From assembly GCA_028278225.1 (NCBI GenBank), contig JANQEU010000069.1:186001-250000 (forward strand): DNA of 64,000 bases, in the 5' to 3' direction. The DNA comes from Cyclobacteriaceae bacterium (GTDB lineage Bacteria; Bacteroidota; Bacteroidia; Cytophagales; Cyclobacteriaceae). This document shows positions 44,683-53,120 of this stretch, one piece after another. The position numbers and the translations under genes were made by a program. The notes under the pieces are model-generated. The model saw nothing but the letters and a program-made list of their open reading frames with translations, did no database searches and had not been told where the DNA came from. How positions within the stretch are numbered: the stretch's first letter is position 1; each line of letters begins with the position of its first letter.

Positions 44683-45179
44683 CCTTGTTTTTTCTTATTT
44701 CCCAGCTCTATCAGTTTTGCCTGCAGGACCTCAAGGTCCTGGTCGTCTATTCCTTTTGAAGTCTTTCTAATTACAGAAATGTAAATGTCAATTTCATTTT
44801 GTTTGAGTGGGTAACCCACAACGTTACCTTTTGTATTTCTACCATCAAATAACAACTCTTGACTAGGGTTGAATATCATCCAGGCGGGTGTGCCCAGCAG
44901 GTTGTAAAACTCAAATAACTTCCTGCCGGATCTTGATTTCATAACATCAATTTTGTGAATGACATACTCAGGTTCTAAGATCTCCTTTATTTCAGGAGAG
45001 TCATGATACATATCAAGCACCCTGCACCAACCACAGTGCTTGTGCCCAAAAACCAGGATAACATTCTTACCTTCATTGCCAGCTTCGGTGAATATCTGCT
45101 CATACTTTTTCAGAACGTGGTCCTGAGCAGACAATGTTAAGGTCATAATCAAAAATGAAATCAGAAATGAAGGTTTCAT
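44679..45179 (-). CDS. Exported thioredoxin-like protein
   Basis: A 166-aa protein with a signal peptide (about residues 1-19) and a thioredoxin fold of the Thioredoxin_7/DUF255-like kind. The redox motif is C49-G-W-C52 in HKHCGWCRVLDMY, and GTPAWMIFN carries the cis-proline region. It probably reduces disulfides in the periplasm. It is the first of a two-gene operon with the acetyltransferase. Its partner is not evident. Confidence 0.88.
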   Translation of the reverse strand: MKPSFLISFLIMTLTLSAQDHVLKKYEQIFTEAGNEGKNVILVFGHKHCGWCRVLDMYHDSPEIKEILEPEYVIHKIDVMKSRSGRKLFEFYNLLGTPAWMIFNPSQELLFDGRNTKGNVVGYPLKQNEIDIYISVIRKTSKGIDDQDLEVLQAKLIELGNKKKQG

Positions 45180-45246
45180 GATGGTGCAGGTTTGAATGGC
45201 TCATACAAATGTACTCCTAATAATGGCCTGGCATATAATACCTTCT

Positions 45247-46173
45247 TCACCTGCTGCTTAGTTTTAAAGCTTCAACCACTTCCATATCTACCCAATAAAT
45301 GTCTCTGTTGCCTCTAATTGAACTGGTGTAAAAGAAATATTTACCATCAGGGCTAACATATGGTCTGTTCTCGGATTTTTCAGAGTTTATTTCATTTCCC
45401 ATGTGAACCGGTTTGCTCCATGAACCATCATCATTCCTGAAGGTCACGTAAAGATCATCATCTCCCAAGCCGCCCGGCATCATTGAACAATAGATCATAT
45501 AGCTTTCATCCGGAGCAATGTAAGTGTCCCACTCATGCGCCACTGTATTGAGATTCTTTCCAAGGTTAACCGGTGTTTGATATTTTCCATCGACAAATTC
45601 TGACATGTAAATATCGGATAGACCAAAACCTCCGGGTTTTCGGCTGAAAAAATAAAGATTACGGTTTGCTGCCATTGACGGGTAGCTGTCATGGTATTTG
45701 GTGTTGATTGGTGCACCAATGGGTTTGGGTTCAGTCCAGCCGGTCGCAGTTTTCTTTACCATCCAAATGTTGGCGCCCTCAGCTTCGGAACCAATTTCCT
45801 CTATTATTATTCCTGACGCGAAGACCATGGTCTTCCCATCCGGCGCTATGGTAAAATCCCCGGCCTGGTATTTATCCAGGGAGGTAAGGCGTTCAGGTTC
45901 ACCCCACACACCATTGACCTGATCCATAACATAAAGCTCAGGCTTTCTATCGATCCATCTCTGGAAGATAAAATACTCCATATCATTGCCCCAGCCGGAA
46001 CAGCCTTCACTTATATCGGTTGTAATGATCCCCGGTGCGAATAATTCCGGTTTCAAGCCCGGCGGAGTTTGGCCAAGATAAGGTCCGGCAAGTTTTGGAA
46101 ACTCTTTTTGTTGTGAAAACGCAACAGATATCATTGAAAGATACAGGCACAAAACAATTGGTACTCTTTTCAT
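45247..46173 (-). CDS. Exported PD40/TolB-like beta-propeller protein
   Basis: A 308-aa protein with a signal peptide (ending AFSQ) and repeated PD40 blades: DFTIAPDGKTMVFAS, YPSMAANRNLYFFSRKPGG, TYIAPDESYMIYCS and RPYVSPDGKYFFYTSS. The repeats form a beta-propeller like TolB or the blades of OmpA-type lipoproteins, but no C-terminal OmpA domain is present. It may bind a peptide or polysaccharide at the surface or in the periplasm; there are no catalytic residues to point to. It is a single gene, and the following gap contains a REP-like repeat. Confidence 0.82.
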   Translation of the reverse strand: MKRVPIVLCLYLSMISVAFSQQKEFPKLAGPYLGQTPPGLKPELFAPGIITTDISEGCSGWGNDMEYFIFQRWIDRKPELYVMDQVNGVWGEPERLTSLDKYQAGDFTIAPDGKTMVFASGIIIEEIGSEAEGANIWMVKKTATGWTEPKPIGAPINTKYHDSYPSMAANRNLYFFSRKPGGFGLSDIYMSEFVDGKYQTPVNLGKNLNTVAHEWDTYIAPDESYMIYCSMMPGGLGDDDLYVTFRNDDGSWSKPVHMGNEINSEKSENRPYVSPDGKYFFYTSSIRGNRDIYWVDMEVVEALKLSSR

Positions 46174-46300
46174 CCTTTTACTTTTGAGATCAAGCTCAAT
46201 TTAGCTATTTGCCATTCAGCTATCAAATGATTTCAAAGGTATTGATCATCTCTGGCCTTAGTTCTGCAATCAATCTGTTATGCATGTTTCGGGCTTATGC

Positions 46301-46371
46301 ATTTCACTGTCCATTGCGTTCCGAAGGGCTCTACAGACATAATCAATATAACGGAGTCTCTGACTCCGAAT
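46301..46371 (+). repeat. REP-like repeat, family B, copy 1
   Basis: A 71-bp direct repeat of 47068-47139. It contains the perfect hairpin CGGAGTC-TCT-GACTCCG (46352-46368); its first hairpin is degenerate. It ends 15 bp before the mazF stop codon. Confidence 0.85.
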
Positions 46372-46386
46372 CCCTCGTTCCAACAT

Positions 46387-46710
46387 TCAGTCAACAAAAG
46401 TTTCTTTCAAGACAGACTTGCAGTTTTCAATTTCTTTTTTTGAGATCTCACCCAGAACTTTGATAATTCGGGACTTGTCAATAGTTCTTATTTGATCTAC
46501 TACTGCCCATCCTGTTTTTTTATTGTGTGAAATTTTTATCCGGGTTGGATAAGGCCTACCGGTCGTAGTCATGGGTATTACAATTACCGTTCTAAGATTG
46601 TTGTTAATTTCATTGGGTGAAACAACCAGGCAGGGACGAGTCTTTCGAATCTCACTTTCCTTTGTTGTATCCGGATTTACTAATATTATGTCATATTGCT
46701 TTATGTCCAT
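46387..46710 (-). CDS. mazF: MazF/PemK-family mRNA interferase toxin
   Basis: A 107-aa toxin of the PemK/MazF type. QYDIILVNPDT, then RKTRPCLVVSPNEIN and IVIPMTT are the usual barrel motifs, with the conserved arginine of the KTRPCLVV loop that helps cut RNA. The protein cleaves mRNA at short sequences when free of its antitoxin. It overlaps the antitoxin gene by ten bases and is complete. Confidence 0.95.
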   Translation of the reverse strand: MDIKQYDIILVNPDTTKESEIRKTRPCLVVSPNEINNNLRTVIVIPMTTTGRPYPTRIKISHNKKTGWAVVDQIRTIDKSRIIKVLGEISKKEIENCKSVLKETFVD

Positions 46711-46946
46711 TCTTCGAAGTTTTCATCTTCAAAAATGTCATCAATCAATAATTGGTCATCACCATTATCGTGCATCTCCTTGAAGGCTTCATCCCAGCCT
46801 TTTCTTGGTGAGTCAATGGGTTTGATGACAATCTGTCCTTTTTGAAGAATCAACTCAACTTTGTCCTTGATGTTATAACGATCCAAAAGAGCCTTGGTCA
46901 GTCTCAAACCTTTAGAGTTCCCTATTTGAATAATTGATAATTCCAC
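46701..46946 (-). CDS. mazE: MazE/AbrB-type antitoxin
   Basis: An 81-aa antitoxin. The N-terminal SpoVT/AbrB-type swapped-hairpin domain (IIQIGNSKGLRL, then DKVELILQKGQIVIKPI) binds DNA; the acidic tail (DDIFEDENFEEW) is expected to block MazF. The start is a GTG at 46946. Three tandem 11-bp repeats with a palindromic core lie directly upstream, as expected for autorepression. The pair is flanked by two direct REP-like repeats. Confidence 0.93.
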   Translation of the reverse strand: MELSIIQIGNSKGLRLTKALLDRYNIKDKVELILQKGQIVIKPIDSPRKGWDEAFKEMHDNGDDQLLIDDIFEDENFEEWT

Positions 46947-46957
46947 GTTAGACTATT

Positions 46958-46990
46958 GTAATTACAAAGTAATTACAAAGTAATTACAAA
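46958..46990 (-). promoter_or_regulatory. Three tandem 11-bp repeats, probable mazEF operator
   Basis: GTAATTACAAA occurs three times without spacing (46958-46968, 46969-46979, 46980-46990). Each holds the palindrome GTAATTAC. It begins 12 bp upstream of the mazE GTG. On the minus strand the repeats read TTACTTTG, close to a -7 box, so operator and promoter overlap. Confidence 0.65.
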
Positions 46991-47067
46991 AAATCGAGTT
47001 TTGAAATTGAAAACAACATAAGTATAATGGAAGCTCTTGCCCCTGGAAGGGAGATGCGCCAGCTCTC

Positions 47068-47139
47068 ATTTCACTGTCTGTAGAGTTCCGAAGGGCTCTA
47101 CAAACATAATCAACATAACGGAGTCTCTGACTCCGAATC
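47068..47139 (+). repeat. REP-like repeat, family B, copy 2
   Basis: A 72-bp direct repeat of 46301-46371. It has two perfect hairpins: TGTAGAG (47079-47085) with CTCTACA (47096-47102), and CGGAGTC-TCT-GACTCCG (47119-47135). It lies between mazE and the SDR gene. Confidence 0.87.
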
Positions 47140-47228
47140 ATTATGAGAGAGTCTTTGATACTGAAACATCAAGGACCTGGCTAATGATCAATTTCAAGAT
47201 TGATCTTATCAAAGTCTGAGACTGATTC

Positions 47229-47993
47229 TTATCTTCTAAATCCCCCTTCCGAATGAATAATTTGTCCCGTTATCCATTCTGCTTCTTTACTAACTAAGAA
47301 TCCAATCAAATTTGCCGCATCATGAGGTTGGCCGAGTCTTTTCATTGGAAACTTTTTGATCAAATCTTCTTTCAATTCTTCAGTGATCCATCCGGTATCA
47401 TTGGGTCCGGGGTTGACGGCATTTATGGTAATACCTTTAGAAGCAATTTTACTTGACAAAGTATAAGTCAATGTTTCAATGGCCCCTTTCGTAACAGCAT
47501 AGGCAATTTCGTTGTGCATTTGTCCAAGTGATTGCCCTGAAGTCAGATTAATTATTCTCCCACCTTCATTAAAACTAAACGCTTTAATAAATTCAATTGT
47601 CAGCAGTGTTACTGCCTTAAGGTTGATTTGATAGTGTTTATCAAGTTCTTCCGCTGTCAGGTTTTCAATATCCGTGTATGTACTATAAGCTGCATTGTTG
47701 ATCAGTATATGAGGTTCCCCTAATCTTATTTTAATCTCTTTGAGCAAATACTGAATAGAACCTCTCGTTGATAGGTCTATTTCCAATTTCTCACAATCAA
47801 CCCCCAATTCCCTTATTTCCTTTTGGATCAAATCAGGTTCGTTTTCGTTTATGCCCCAGGGTTTCTGCGTGTCATAATCGGACCAATAAGTAAAAAAAAT
47901 ATCTATGCCTTGTTTTGCCAATGCCAAACAAATCGCTCTTCCTATTCCTTTCAGTCTGCTAACCCCAGTCACAATCGCTTTTCTTCTATACAT
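47229..47993 (-). CDS. SDR-family oxidoreductase
   Basis: A 254-aa NAD(P)-dependent short-chain dehydrogenase. The nucleotide-binding segment is TGVSRLKGIG (residues 9-18), NNAA is at 99-102, the catalytic triad is Ser152, Tyr165 and Lys169 (YAVTK), and the PG motif follows (NAVNPGPNDTG). It most resembles 3-oxoacyl-ACP reductase-like enzymes, but the substrate is not predictable. The N-terminus has an unusual ~15-residue insertion (SDYDTQKPWGINENEPD) after the second strand. It is a single gene. Confidence 0.9.
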   Translation of the reverse strand: MYRRKAIVTGVSRLKGIGRAICLALAKQGIDIFFTYWSDYDTQKPWGINENEPDLIQKEIRELGVDCEKLEIDLSTRGSIQYLLKEIKIRLGEPHILINNAAYSTYTDIENLTAEELDKHYQINLKAVTLLTIEFIKAFSFNEGGRIINLTSGQSLGQMHNEIAYAVTKGAIETLTYTLSSKIASKGITINAVNPGPNDTGWITEELKEDLIKKFPMKRLGQPHDAANLIGFLVSKEAEWITGQIIHSEGGFRR

Positions 47994-48125
47994 AGGCTAG
48001 TTTATTGTGGCTTCCAACAATTATGTGAAACATGTTCGTCCGAATGACCCCGTCCTCTGCCGGTACATAGCACTAAAGTTAACGACCCGGCGACTTAGCT
48101 CAAAAGATCTCTTACACGGCAGATA

Positions 48126-48494
48126 TTACCCCTCCCCGTATTTCTCCCTGATCTCCTTTTGCCTTTTCAGGTACAATTTGTACTGATCACCGGTGAGCAG
48201 TACTTTCATCTCGGTGTTTTTGCGTTTATTCAGGGATTTCGTGCGCTTTCTTTTCGCTGGTGCATTCAGTGCACTCCACTCCACACTCAGGAGCTGCTTG
48301 TCGTACCTCCTTGTGATCTCTTCGTAACCGCGCTTCTGATGATCCGAAAGGTCCAGTTTCGCAAAATACGCCGTCTGGTCTTCTACAAACTTCTTGCGTA
48401 TCTCAGGAGAGAGCTCCATCTGGGGCTGAGCAATTGCCCCACAGATACACAAAAGGTATATGCCTAAAAAGTGAATAAAAACGGAAATCCTCAT
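48126..48494 (-). CDS. Small exported protein of unknown function
   Basis: A 122-aa protein with a signal peptide (residues 1-21, ending AIAQ) and a helical, highly charged remainder (FVEDQTAYFAKLDLSDHQKR, then a KRKRTKSLNKRK basic stretch). I do not recognise a family with certainty; small helical exported proteins of this kind with a final EIREKYGEG occur in Bacteroidota. The ATG at 48494 is chosen over a TTG at 48524. It lies between the sulfatase and the SDR gene on the same strand, not obviously in an operon with either. Confidence 0.7.
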   Translation of the reverse strand: MRISVFIHFLGIYLLCICGAIAQPQMELSPEIRKKFVEDQTAYFAKLDLSDHQKRGYEEITRRYDKQLLSVEWSALNAPAKRKRTKSLNKRKNTEMKVLLTGDQYKLYLKRQKEIREKYGEG

Positions 48495-48595
48495 CCTTTG
48501 TACTACAAATTTAATGTGTGTCAAAGAATGTAAATTCCCAGGTCAAAACCTCAAAAAAACAGTCTTTTCCAGGTTTCAAGCTCCATAAACTCAGG

Positions 48596-50170
48596 TTATT
48601 CTTCCACTCTGTCCCCATACTGTTCTTGCAGACCATCCAGCTGTTTTTTCAATCCCACGATCAGTTCGGGATCTGCATCGTCATAAATGTTGTACATCTC
48701 TTCCGGATCATTTTCCAGGTCATACAGCTCCCACTGGTCAATATCATTATAAAAATGGATCAGTTTGTACCTGTCCGTCCTTATCCCGTAGTGGCGTTTT
48801 ACCTTGTGCCATCCATGAGGATATTCGTAGTAATGGTAGTAGATCCCCTTGCGCCAGTCATCCACTTCTTCCCCCTTCATAAACGGCAGGATCGATCTCC
48901 CCTGCCATGGCTCATTGGTCTCGATATTCAAAAACTCCATCACTGTGGGCGCAAAATCAAGATTCATGACCAACCTCTCACTGACAGTACCTGGCTTGAT
49001 CGCCGGTGGATACCGCATCACCAGTGGCATCCCGAAGGACTCTTCATACATAAACCGCTTGTCGTACCATCCGTGCTCACCGAGATAAAATCCCTGGTCT
49101 GATGTGTAGACTACAAGTGTGTTGTCCAGCATTCCCTTTTCCTCAAGGTAATCCAATAACCGGCCTACATTCTCATCCACACTTACAATGCTTTTGAGGT
49201 AGTCATTCATGTACCGCTGGTACTTCCACTCCACCAGGGCCTTCCCTTCCGGGGGATCGGCAAAGAATTTGTCACTGATCGGCATGTAATATTCATCCCA
49301 GGCTTTTTTCTGGGCATCCGTAAGACGACCATAGGTATTCTCCCATGACCGGACTGCATTGAAACCCGGAGGGCCTCCGCCAGTGCCTGTTTCCACAACC
49401 CGGTCCGGATCCAGTTTCATGTCGAGAGACATGAACATGCGATCAATAGACTGATCCTGTTCCGCGGCTGCAATACGGTTCTCATAGCTGTCGAACAAAT
49501 TGTCCGGCAAAGTATAGGTCTGTTCACCCAGTTTCAAATGTGTCGTATCCGGCATCCAGTTACGATGCGGCGCCTTATGATGGACCATCAGGCAAAAGGG
49601 CTGGCCCTGGGGGATGCGGTTTTCAAGGGCTTCAATAGCCAGATCAGTGGTAACATTTGTAGCGTACCCTTCAATTGTACTGGTATCTCCCATATTTACA
49701 AAAGTCGGGTTGTAGTAATGTCCCTGCCCTATGAGGACATTCCAGTAGTCAAACCCCGCCGGCACACTCTTCAGGTGCCACTTACCCACTACTGCGGTGT
49801 AGTAGCCGTTTTTCTGCAAAATTTTTGGATACGTCATCTGTGCGCTGTCGAAGGAACTCGAGTTATCCTTAAATCCATTGATATGACTGTATTTTCCTGT
49901 GAGGAAAACCGCCCTGCTCGGACCGCAAATTGAGTTTGTAACAAACGACCTGTTAAATACGATCCCCTCTTCCCCTATCCGGTCAAGGTTCGGGGTTCGG
50001 ATCAGCCGGTCATTGTAAATGCTCATGGCATTTTTAGCATGATCATCTGTCATGATAAACAGGATATTCGGACGTGTCCCGGTCATATTCTCATCAGAAG
50101 CTGGTTTGGAACAGGAAAACAGCAGGATTGAAAGGGCAATGCCGCCTTTCAACATTTTTACGATACGCAT
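48596..50170 (-). CDS. Sulfatase, lipoprotein
   Basis: A 524-aa type I sulfatase. The formylglycine motif C82-G-P-S-R86 (SICGPSRAVFLTGKYS) is complete, and metal ligands are in FIMTDDHAKN and VVYTSDQGFYLGEHGWYDK. The N-terminus has a lipobox (LLFSC, Cys20), so it is lipid-anchored. It removes sulfate groups from polysaccharides or glycosaminoglycans; the pattern resembles the heparan N-sulfatase/iduronate-2-sulfatase group, but the substrate is open. Activity needs a formylglycine-generating enzyme not found in this window. The ATG at 50170 is used rather than a GTG one codon earlier. Confidence 0.93.
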   Translation of the reverse strand: MRIVKMLKGGIALSILLFSCSKPASDENMTGTRPNILFIMTDDHAKNAMSIYNDRLIRTPNLDRIGEEGIVFNRSFVTNSICGPSRAVFLTGKYSHINGFKDNSSSFDSAQMTYPKILQKNGYYTAVVGKWHLKSVPAGFDYWNVLIGQGHYYNPTFVNMGDTSTIEGYATNVTTDLAIEALENRIPQGQPFCLMVHHKAPHRNWMPDTTHLKLGEQTYTLPDNLFDSYENRIAAAEQDQSIDRMFMSLDMKLDPDRVVETGTGGGPPGFNAVRSWENTYGRLTDAQKKAWDEYYMPISDKFFADPPEGKALVEWKYQRYMNDYLKSIVSVDENVGRLLDYLEEKGMLDNTLVVYTSDQGFYLGEHGWYDKRFMYEESFGMPLVMRYPPAIKPGTVSERLVMNLDFAPTVMEFLNIETNEPWQGRSILPFMKGEEVDDWRKGIYYHYYEYPHGWHKVKRHYGIRTDRYKLIHFYNDIDQWELYDLENDPEEMYNIYDDADPELIVGLKKQLDGLQEQYGDRVEE

Positions 50171-50234
50171 CACAAGATCATTTTATTAGTTTCGAACGAC
50201 TATTTCGAAATTTAAGAATTTAATGATAAAATAA

Positions 50235-50459
50235 ATGACAAGACTACTATTATCCCTTGGCTGTCTGTTCATTTTCAGCCTGTATGCTCCCGGATTTTAC
50301 ACGGGTTACGGGGTCAAAACCCTGCCGGGGGTGAGAGAAGCAATTGAACAAGACGACTGGGGTGAAGCCCGGGAACAGATCCAAATCCAGGCTGGCACAC
50401 TGAATGCATTTGGCGAACACCTGGATAAAATGATAGAAATCATTTCAAATTCAAATTAA
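50235..50459 (+). pseudogene. Remnant of an exported M28 peptidase (internal deletion)
   Basis: A 74-codon frame begins with a signal-peptide-like MTRLLLSLGCLFIFS and passes directly to LYAPGFYTGYGVKTLPGVRE, then AIEQDDWGEAREQIQIQAG. The second part matches the C-terminal transferrin-receptor-like dimerisation segment of bacterial glutamate-carboxypeptidase-type M28 peptidases. A normal gene would have about 650 residues between the two. The simplest reading is an in-frame internal deletion that fused the start to the last ~60 residues. The catalytic domain is gone, so no peptidase function is expected. The family match is from recalled motifs. Confidence 0.65.
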
Positions 50460-50622
50460 TCCGCTTAAAACCAATGAATTAAGCTGATAATTTTTTCTAT
50501 TTGCATTAGAGTTTATTTTGGCATTTAGGAACGAGATCCGAAAGATTTTCACATAGGTCCAATCCGGCGACGGGTTACCTGAATTTGCTTTTGGATATAG
50601 ACCTAAAAGAACCGCTACTAAT

Positions 50623-51243
50623 ATGATTATACTACTCAAAAAGAAGATCTTCTTTGCGTCACTAGTCTGTCTAACCTTTTTGATCAATGCCTATTCTCAG
50701 GATACATCGCTCGACAAGAAGTACAATGAGATGATGGAAAACAGTGAAACGTATGAGGTGTATAAGGTCATACGAGAAACCAGGCTGAACGCTTTCTGGA
50801 GTGAGGTAATGGATACACTCAACTACCAGCAATCCCTGATTTCGGAAGCTACGAATTCAATAGGTGAACTGGAGTCTGCCATTGAAAATCAACAAACAGA
50901 GATAGACCAGCTGAAATCTGACCTGGGGGCAAGCAATGCCATGAATGAGAGTATTTCTTTCTTTGGGATCACCTTCTCAAAAACGGTCTATCACATCATC
51001 GTCTGGGCGATCATCATTGGGCTGGCGATTATTACCGGAATTGTGTTCGGCATGTTCAAACGAAGCAACGTGGTCACCACCAGGACCATAAAAGACTATC
51101 GTGAACTGACTGCAGAGTACGACGCATTCAGGGACAAATCGAGGGAGAACTACGTCAAACTTAAAAGGGAACTTCAAACTGCCATCAACAAGCTGGAGGA
51201 ACAAAAGAAAAACAGACGTTCCGGCGTTGGTGAGGTAAGCTGA
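50623..51243 (+). CDS. Membrane-anchored coiled-coil protein, Bacteroidota-specific
   Basis: A 206-aa protein with a signal peptide (ending NAYSQ), a coiled-coil region (about 70-100), one membrane segment (about 118-142, VYHIIVWAIIIGLAIITGIV) and a second basic coiled coil (about 155-200). Closely patterned proteins occur across Bacteroidota. As I recall, they are sometimes labelled 'tRNA (guanine-N1)-methyltransferase', but nothing here resembles that SPOUT enzyme, so the name should not be used. A role in envelope organisation is possible; there is no direct evidence. It is followed after 88 bp by the ureohydrolase gene. Confidence 0.75.
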   Translation: MIILLKKKIFFASLVCLTFLINAYSQDTSLDKKYNEMMENSETYEVYKVIRETRLNAFWSEVMDTLNYQQSLISEATNSIGELESAIENQQTEIDQLKSDLGASNAMNESISFFGITFSKTVYHIIVWAIIIGLAIITGIVFGMFKRSNVVTTRTIKDYRELTAEYDAFRDKSRENYVKLKRELQTAINKLEEQKKNRRSGVGEVS

Positions 51244-51331
51244 CAAAGTCAATTGGGATAAATGAACTACTGAACTATTTTGACCTGATCAGCGAGAAGA
51301 TCAAGTCCTTTTTACCGCACGAGCAATCAAA

Positions 51332-52153
51332 TTGACGCTGAAAAGAACAAATCCGGCAGATCTGAAAAATGGTGATGTGGGCATCGTCGGCATTCCTTTT
51401 GATGAAAACTCTTCTTTTCTGAAGGGGACCGCGAAAGCACCACTAAAAATCATCGAGGCGATCCAATCGGATTCTGCCAATTATTTTACCGAAAACCTTA
51501 TTGATTTAAGCGATCATCCTAAAGTTAAATGGGTTGGGAACGTGTCATATTCGGACTACCTTGATATTTCTACTCCTGTAAGATCGATCCTGGAAAAAGG
51601 CGCCGTTCCATTTTCATTGGGCGGAGATCATTCCATTACTTTCCCCATCATTCAGGCATTCAGCCAAAAATTTGACACCCTGAATATCCTTCACTTCGAC
51701 GCGCACGGAGACCTCTATGATGAACTTGATGGTAATCGGTATTCACATGCGTGTCCCTTCGCAAGGATAATGGAAGCGGGATTGGCAAGGAGGTTAGTTC
51801 AGGTTGGGATCCGGACCATGACCCGGCACCAGGCGGAGCAGGTAGATCGTTTCGGCGTAGAAGTCATCCAAATGAAGGACTGGTCTGAAGATATTCGATT
51901 CGGTTTTGATGGTCCGGTCTATATTTCATTCGACATGGACGTCCTTGATCCGGCCTTTGCCCCCGGGATCTCGCACCACGAGCCGGGAGGCTTTAGCACC
52001 CGCGAAATACTTTCAATAATTCAGCATCTGGATTTGAACATCGTTGGGGTGGACATTGTGGAATACAATCCTGAAAGAGACGTAAACGGAGTTACAGCCA
52101 TGGTGGCGGCCAAGATCGCAAAAGAAATTTTAGCCCGGATTGTTGACGGCTGA
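51332..52153 (+). CDS. Agmatinase/arginase-family ureohydrolase
   Basis: A 273-aa metalloenzyme of the ureohydrolase family. All manganese-ligand motifs are visible: GGDHS (near 93), FDAHGDLYD (near 115) and SFDMDVLDP (near 203), so it should be active. Agmatinase turns agmatine into putrescine and urea; arginase and formimidoylglutamase are alternatives that the sequence does not exclude, although the spacing is more agmatinase-like. The start is a TTG at 51332; no ATG is available in frame nearby. The next 300 bp hold no gene. Confidence 0.85.
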   Translation: MTLKRTNPADLKNGDVGIVGIPFDENSSFLKGTAKAPLKIIEAIQSDSANYFTENLIDLSDHPKVKWVGNVSYSDYLDISTPVRSILEKGAVPFSLGGDHSITFPIIQAFSQKFDTLNILHFDAHGDLYDELDGNRYSHACPFARIMEAGLARRLVQVGIRTMTRHQAEQVDRFGVEVIQMKDWSEDIRFGFDGPVYISFDMDVLDPAFAPGISHHEPGGFSTREILSIIQHLDLNIVGVDIVEYNPERDVNGVTAMVAAKIAKEILARIVDG

Positions 52154-52457
52154 TGTTATATCCAGGATCAACATGGTAATTCGATCCCGATAGACTATAG
52201 AAGACCTTAAGTATCGCCTGAGATGATCTAATCTGAGGTTTCACCTCAAATCTAAAATAGGGCTGGTTAAAATGTTCGAGGCGGATGATTTCACATTCAT
52301 CAAATGATATTAAAACTGCATGTAGTCATAATTTCATCAGACTGAATATTATCATTTGATACACAACTGTATATTTTTCCTGAAAGAAGTTGTAGGTTCT
52401 AGAATATAAAAATAGATTGCTCAATCAAATTATCCATTATATAAAACTGATTTACAA
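52154..52457. other. 304-bp intergenic region, AT-rich
   Basis: No gene is seen. A 10-bp inverted repeat, ATCAAATGAT (52299-52308) and ATCATTTGAT (52351-52360), and a weak -7-like TATATTTT (52370-52377) precede the following lipoprotein gene. The base composition is more AT-rich than the window average and matches the next two genes. Confidence 0.55.
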
Positions 52458-53120
52458 ATGAAAAACATCTTAAGAATTCTATTTATTTCGATACTTATTA
52501 TTGGATCCAACACCTCTTGTGACAAAGAAACTAATAACATTAACGCCGATCAAACCTACTTGCCCTCAATCATAAGAACCGAACCTGCAAACAATTTACA
52601 GCTTCAAGAGATATTTAAGTTCCGTAAAACTGATTATAAGCAAGTGGAGAATATCTTGGATTTTGAATCAGCTATCTCCACCGTTTATGAAGGTTATGAG
52701 GAAATGGAATTTGTTTACATTCCAAGTTTCTTAAATGATTTTACTTTTGAGGTATATTCTTTTAAAGAAGGGAAAATGCTGGATTATCATTTAACAATCG
52801 AAAATCATAAGAATGAAATGCAGGTTTTTACCAGAATTGGCTCTATAAATTTCGAGATTCAAAACAATTTAGTGGTGGGTGCTGAAGTAAAATATTACTC
52901 AAACCTTAATTCAAGAATTGAAGGTGACTGTAGCGTTGAGGGTGTTGCCGGTGGCTTCTTGGATTGTGCTGACGAGGTTGTTAATCAATCAAGATCAACT
53001 TTTGGAGATGTTGGAGGCTTATTGCTTGATGCGGCATGTAGTCTTTGGGTTGTGTGTCGAGGAGCAGTTCTGGTAGCCTGTTCAACAATGGCGGTAGCTA
53101 AGGAATGTATTGAGGAATGA
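52458..53120 (+). CDS. Lipoprotein with cysteine-rich hydrophobic tail
   Basis: A 220-aa protein with a lipoprotein signal (lipobox SNTSC, Cys21). The middle (about 30-150) is predicted beta-rich and has no known motif. The last ~65 residues change character: glycine- and alanine-rich, hydrophobic and with six cysteines (158, 170, 194, 200, 208, 217), ending AVAKECIEE. This tail recalls cysteine-rich bacteriocins such as halocin C8, but the resemblance is only by pattern. The gene is AT-rich compared with neighbours, and overlaps the next gene by four bases (ATGA). I do not recognise a family, and give no function beyond the possible toxin/immunity reading. Confidence 0.7.
   Translation: MKNILRILFISILIIGSNTSCDKETNNINADQTYLPSIIRTEPANNLQLQEIFKFRKTDYKQVENILDFESAISTVYEGYEEMEFVYIPSFLNDFTFEVYSFKEGKMLDYHLTIENHKNEMQVFTRIGSINFEIQNNLVVGAEVKYYSNLNSRIEGDCSVEGVAGGFLDCADEVVNQSRSTFGDVGGLLLDAACSLWVVCRGAVLVACSTMAVAKECIEE

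Noticed and set aside
46958-46990. Short CRISPR-like array
   Set aside because: The three repeats are 11 bp with no spacers; an operator explains them better.
41186-50170. A single polysaccharide utilisation locus joining the fucosidase and the sulfatase
   Set aside because: They are on opposite strands, 6-9 kb apart with unrelated genes between, and there is no SusC/SusD pair or regulator.
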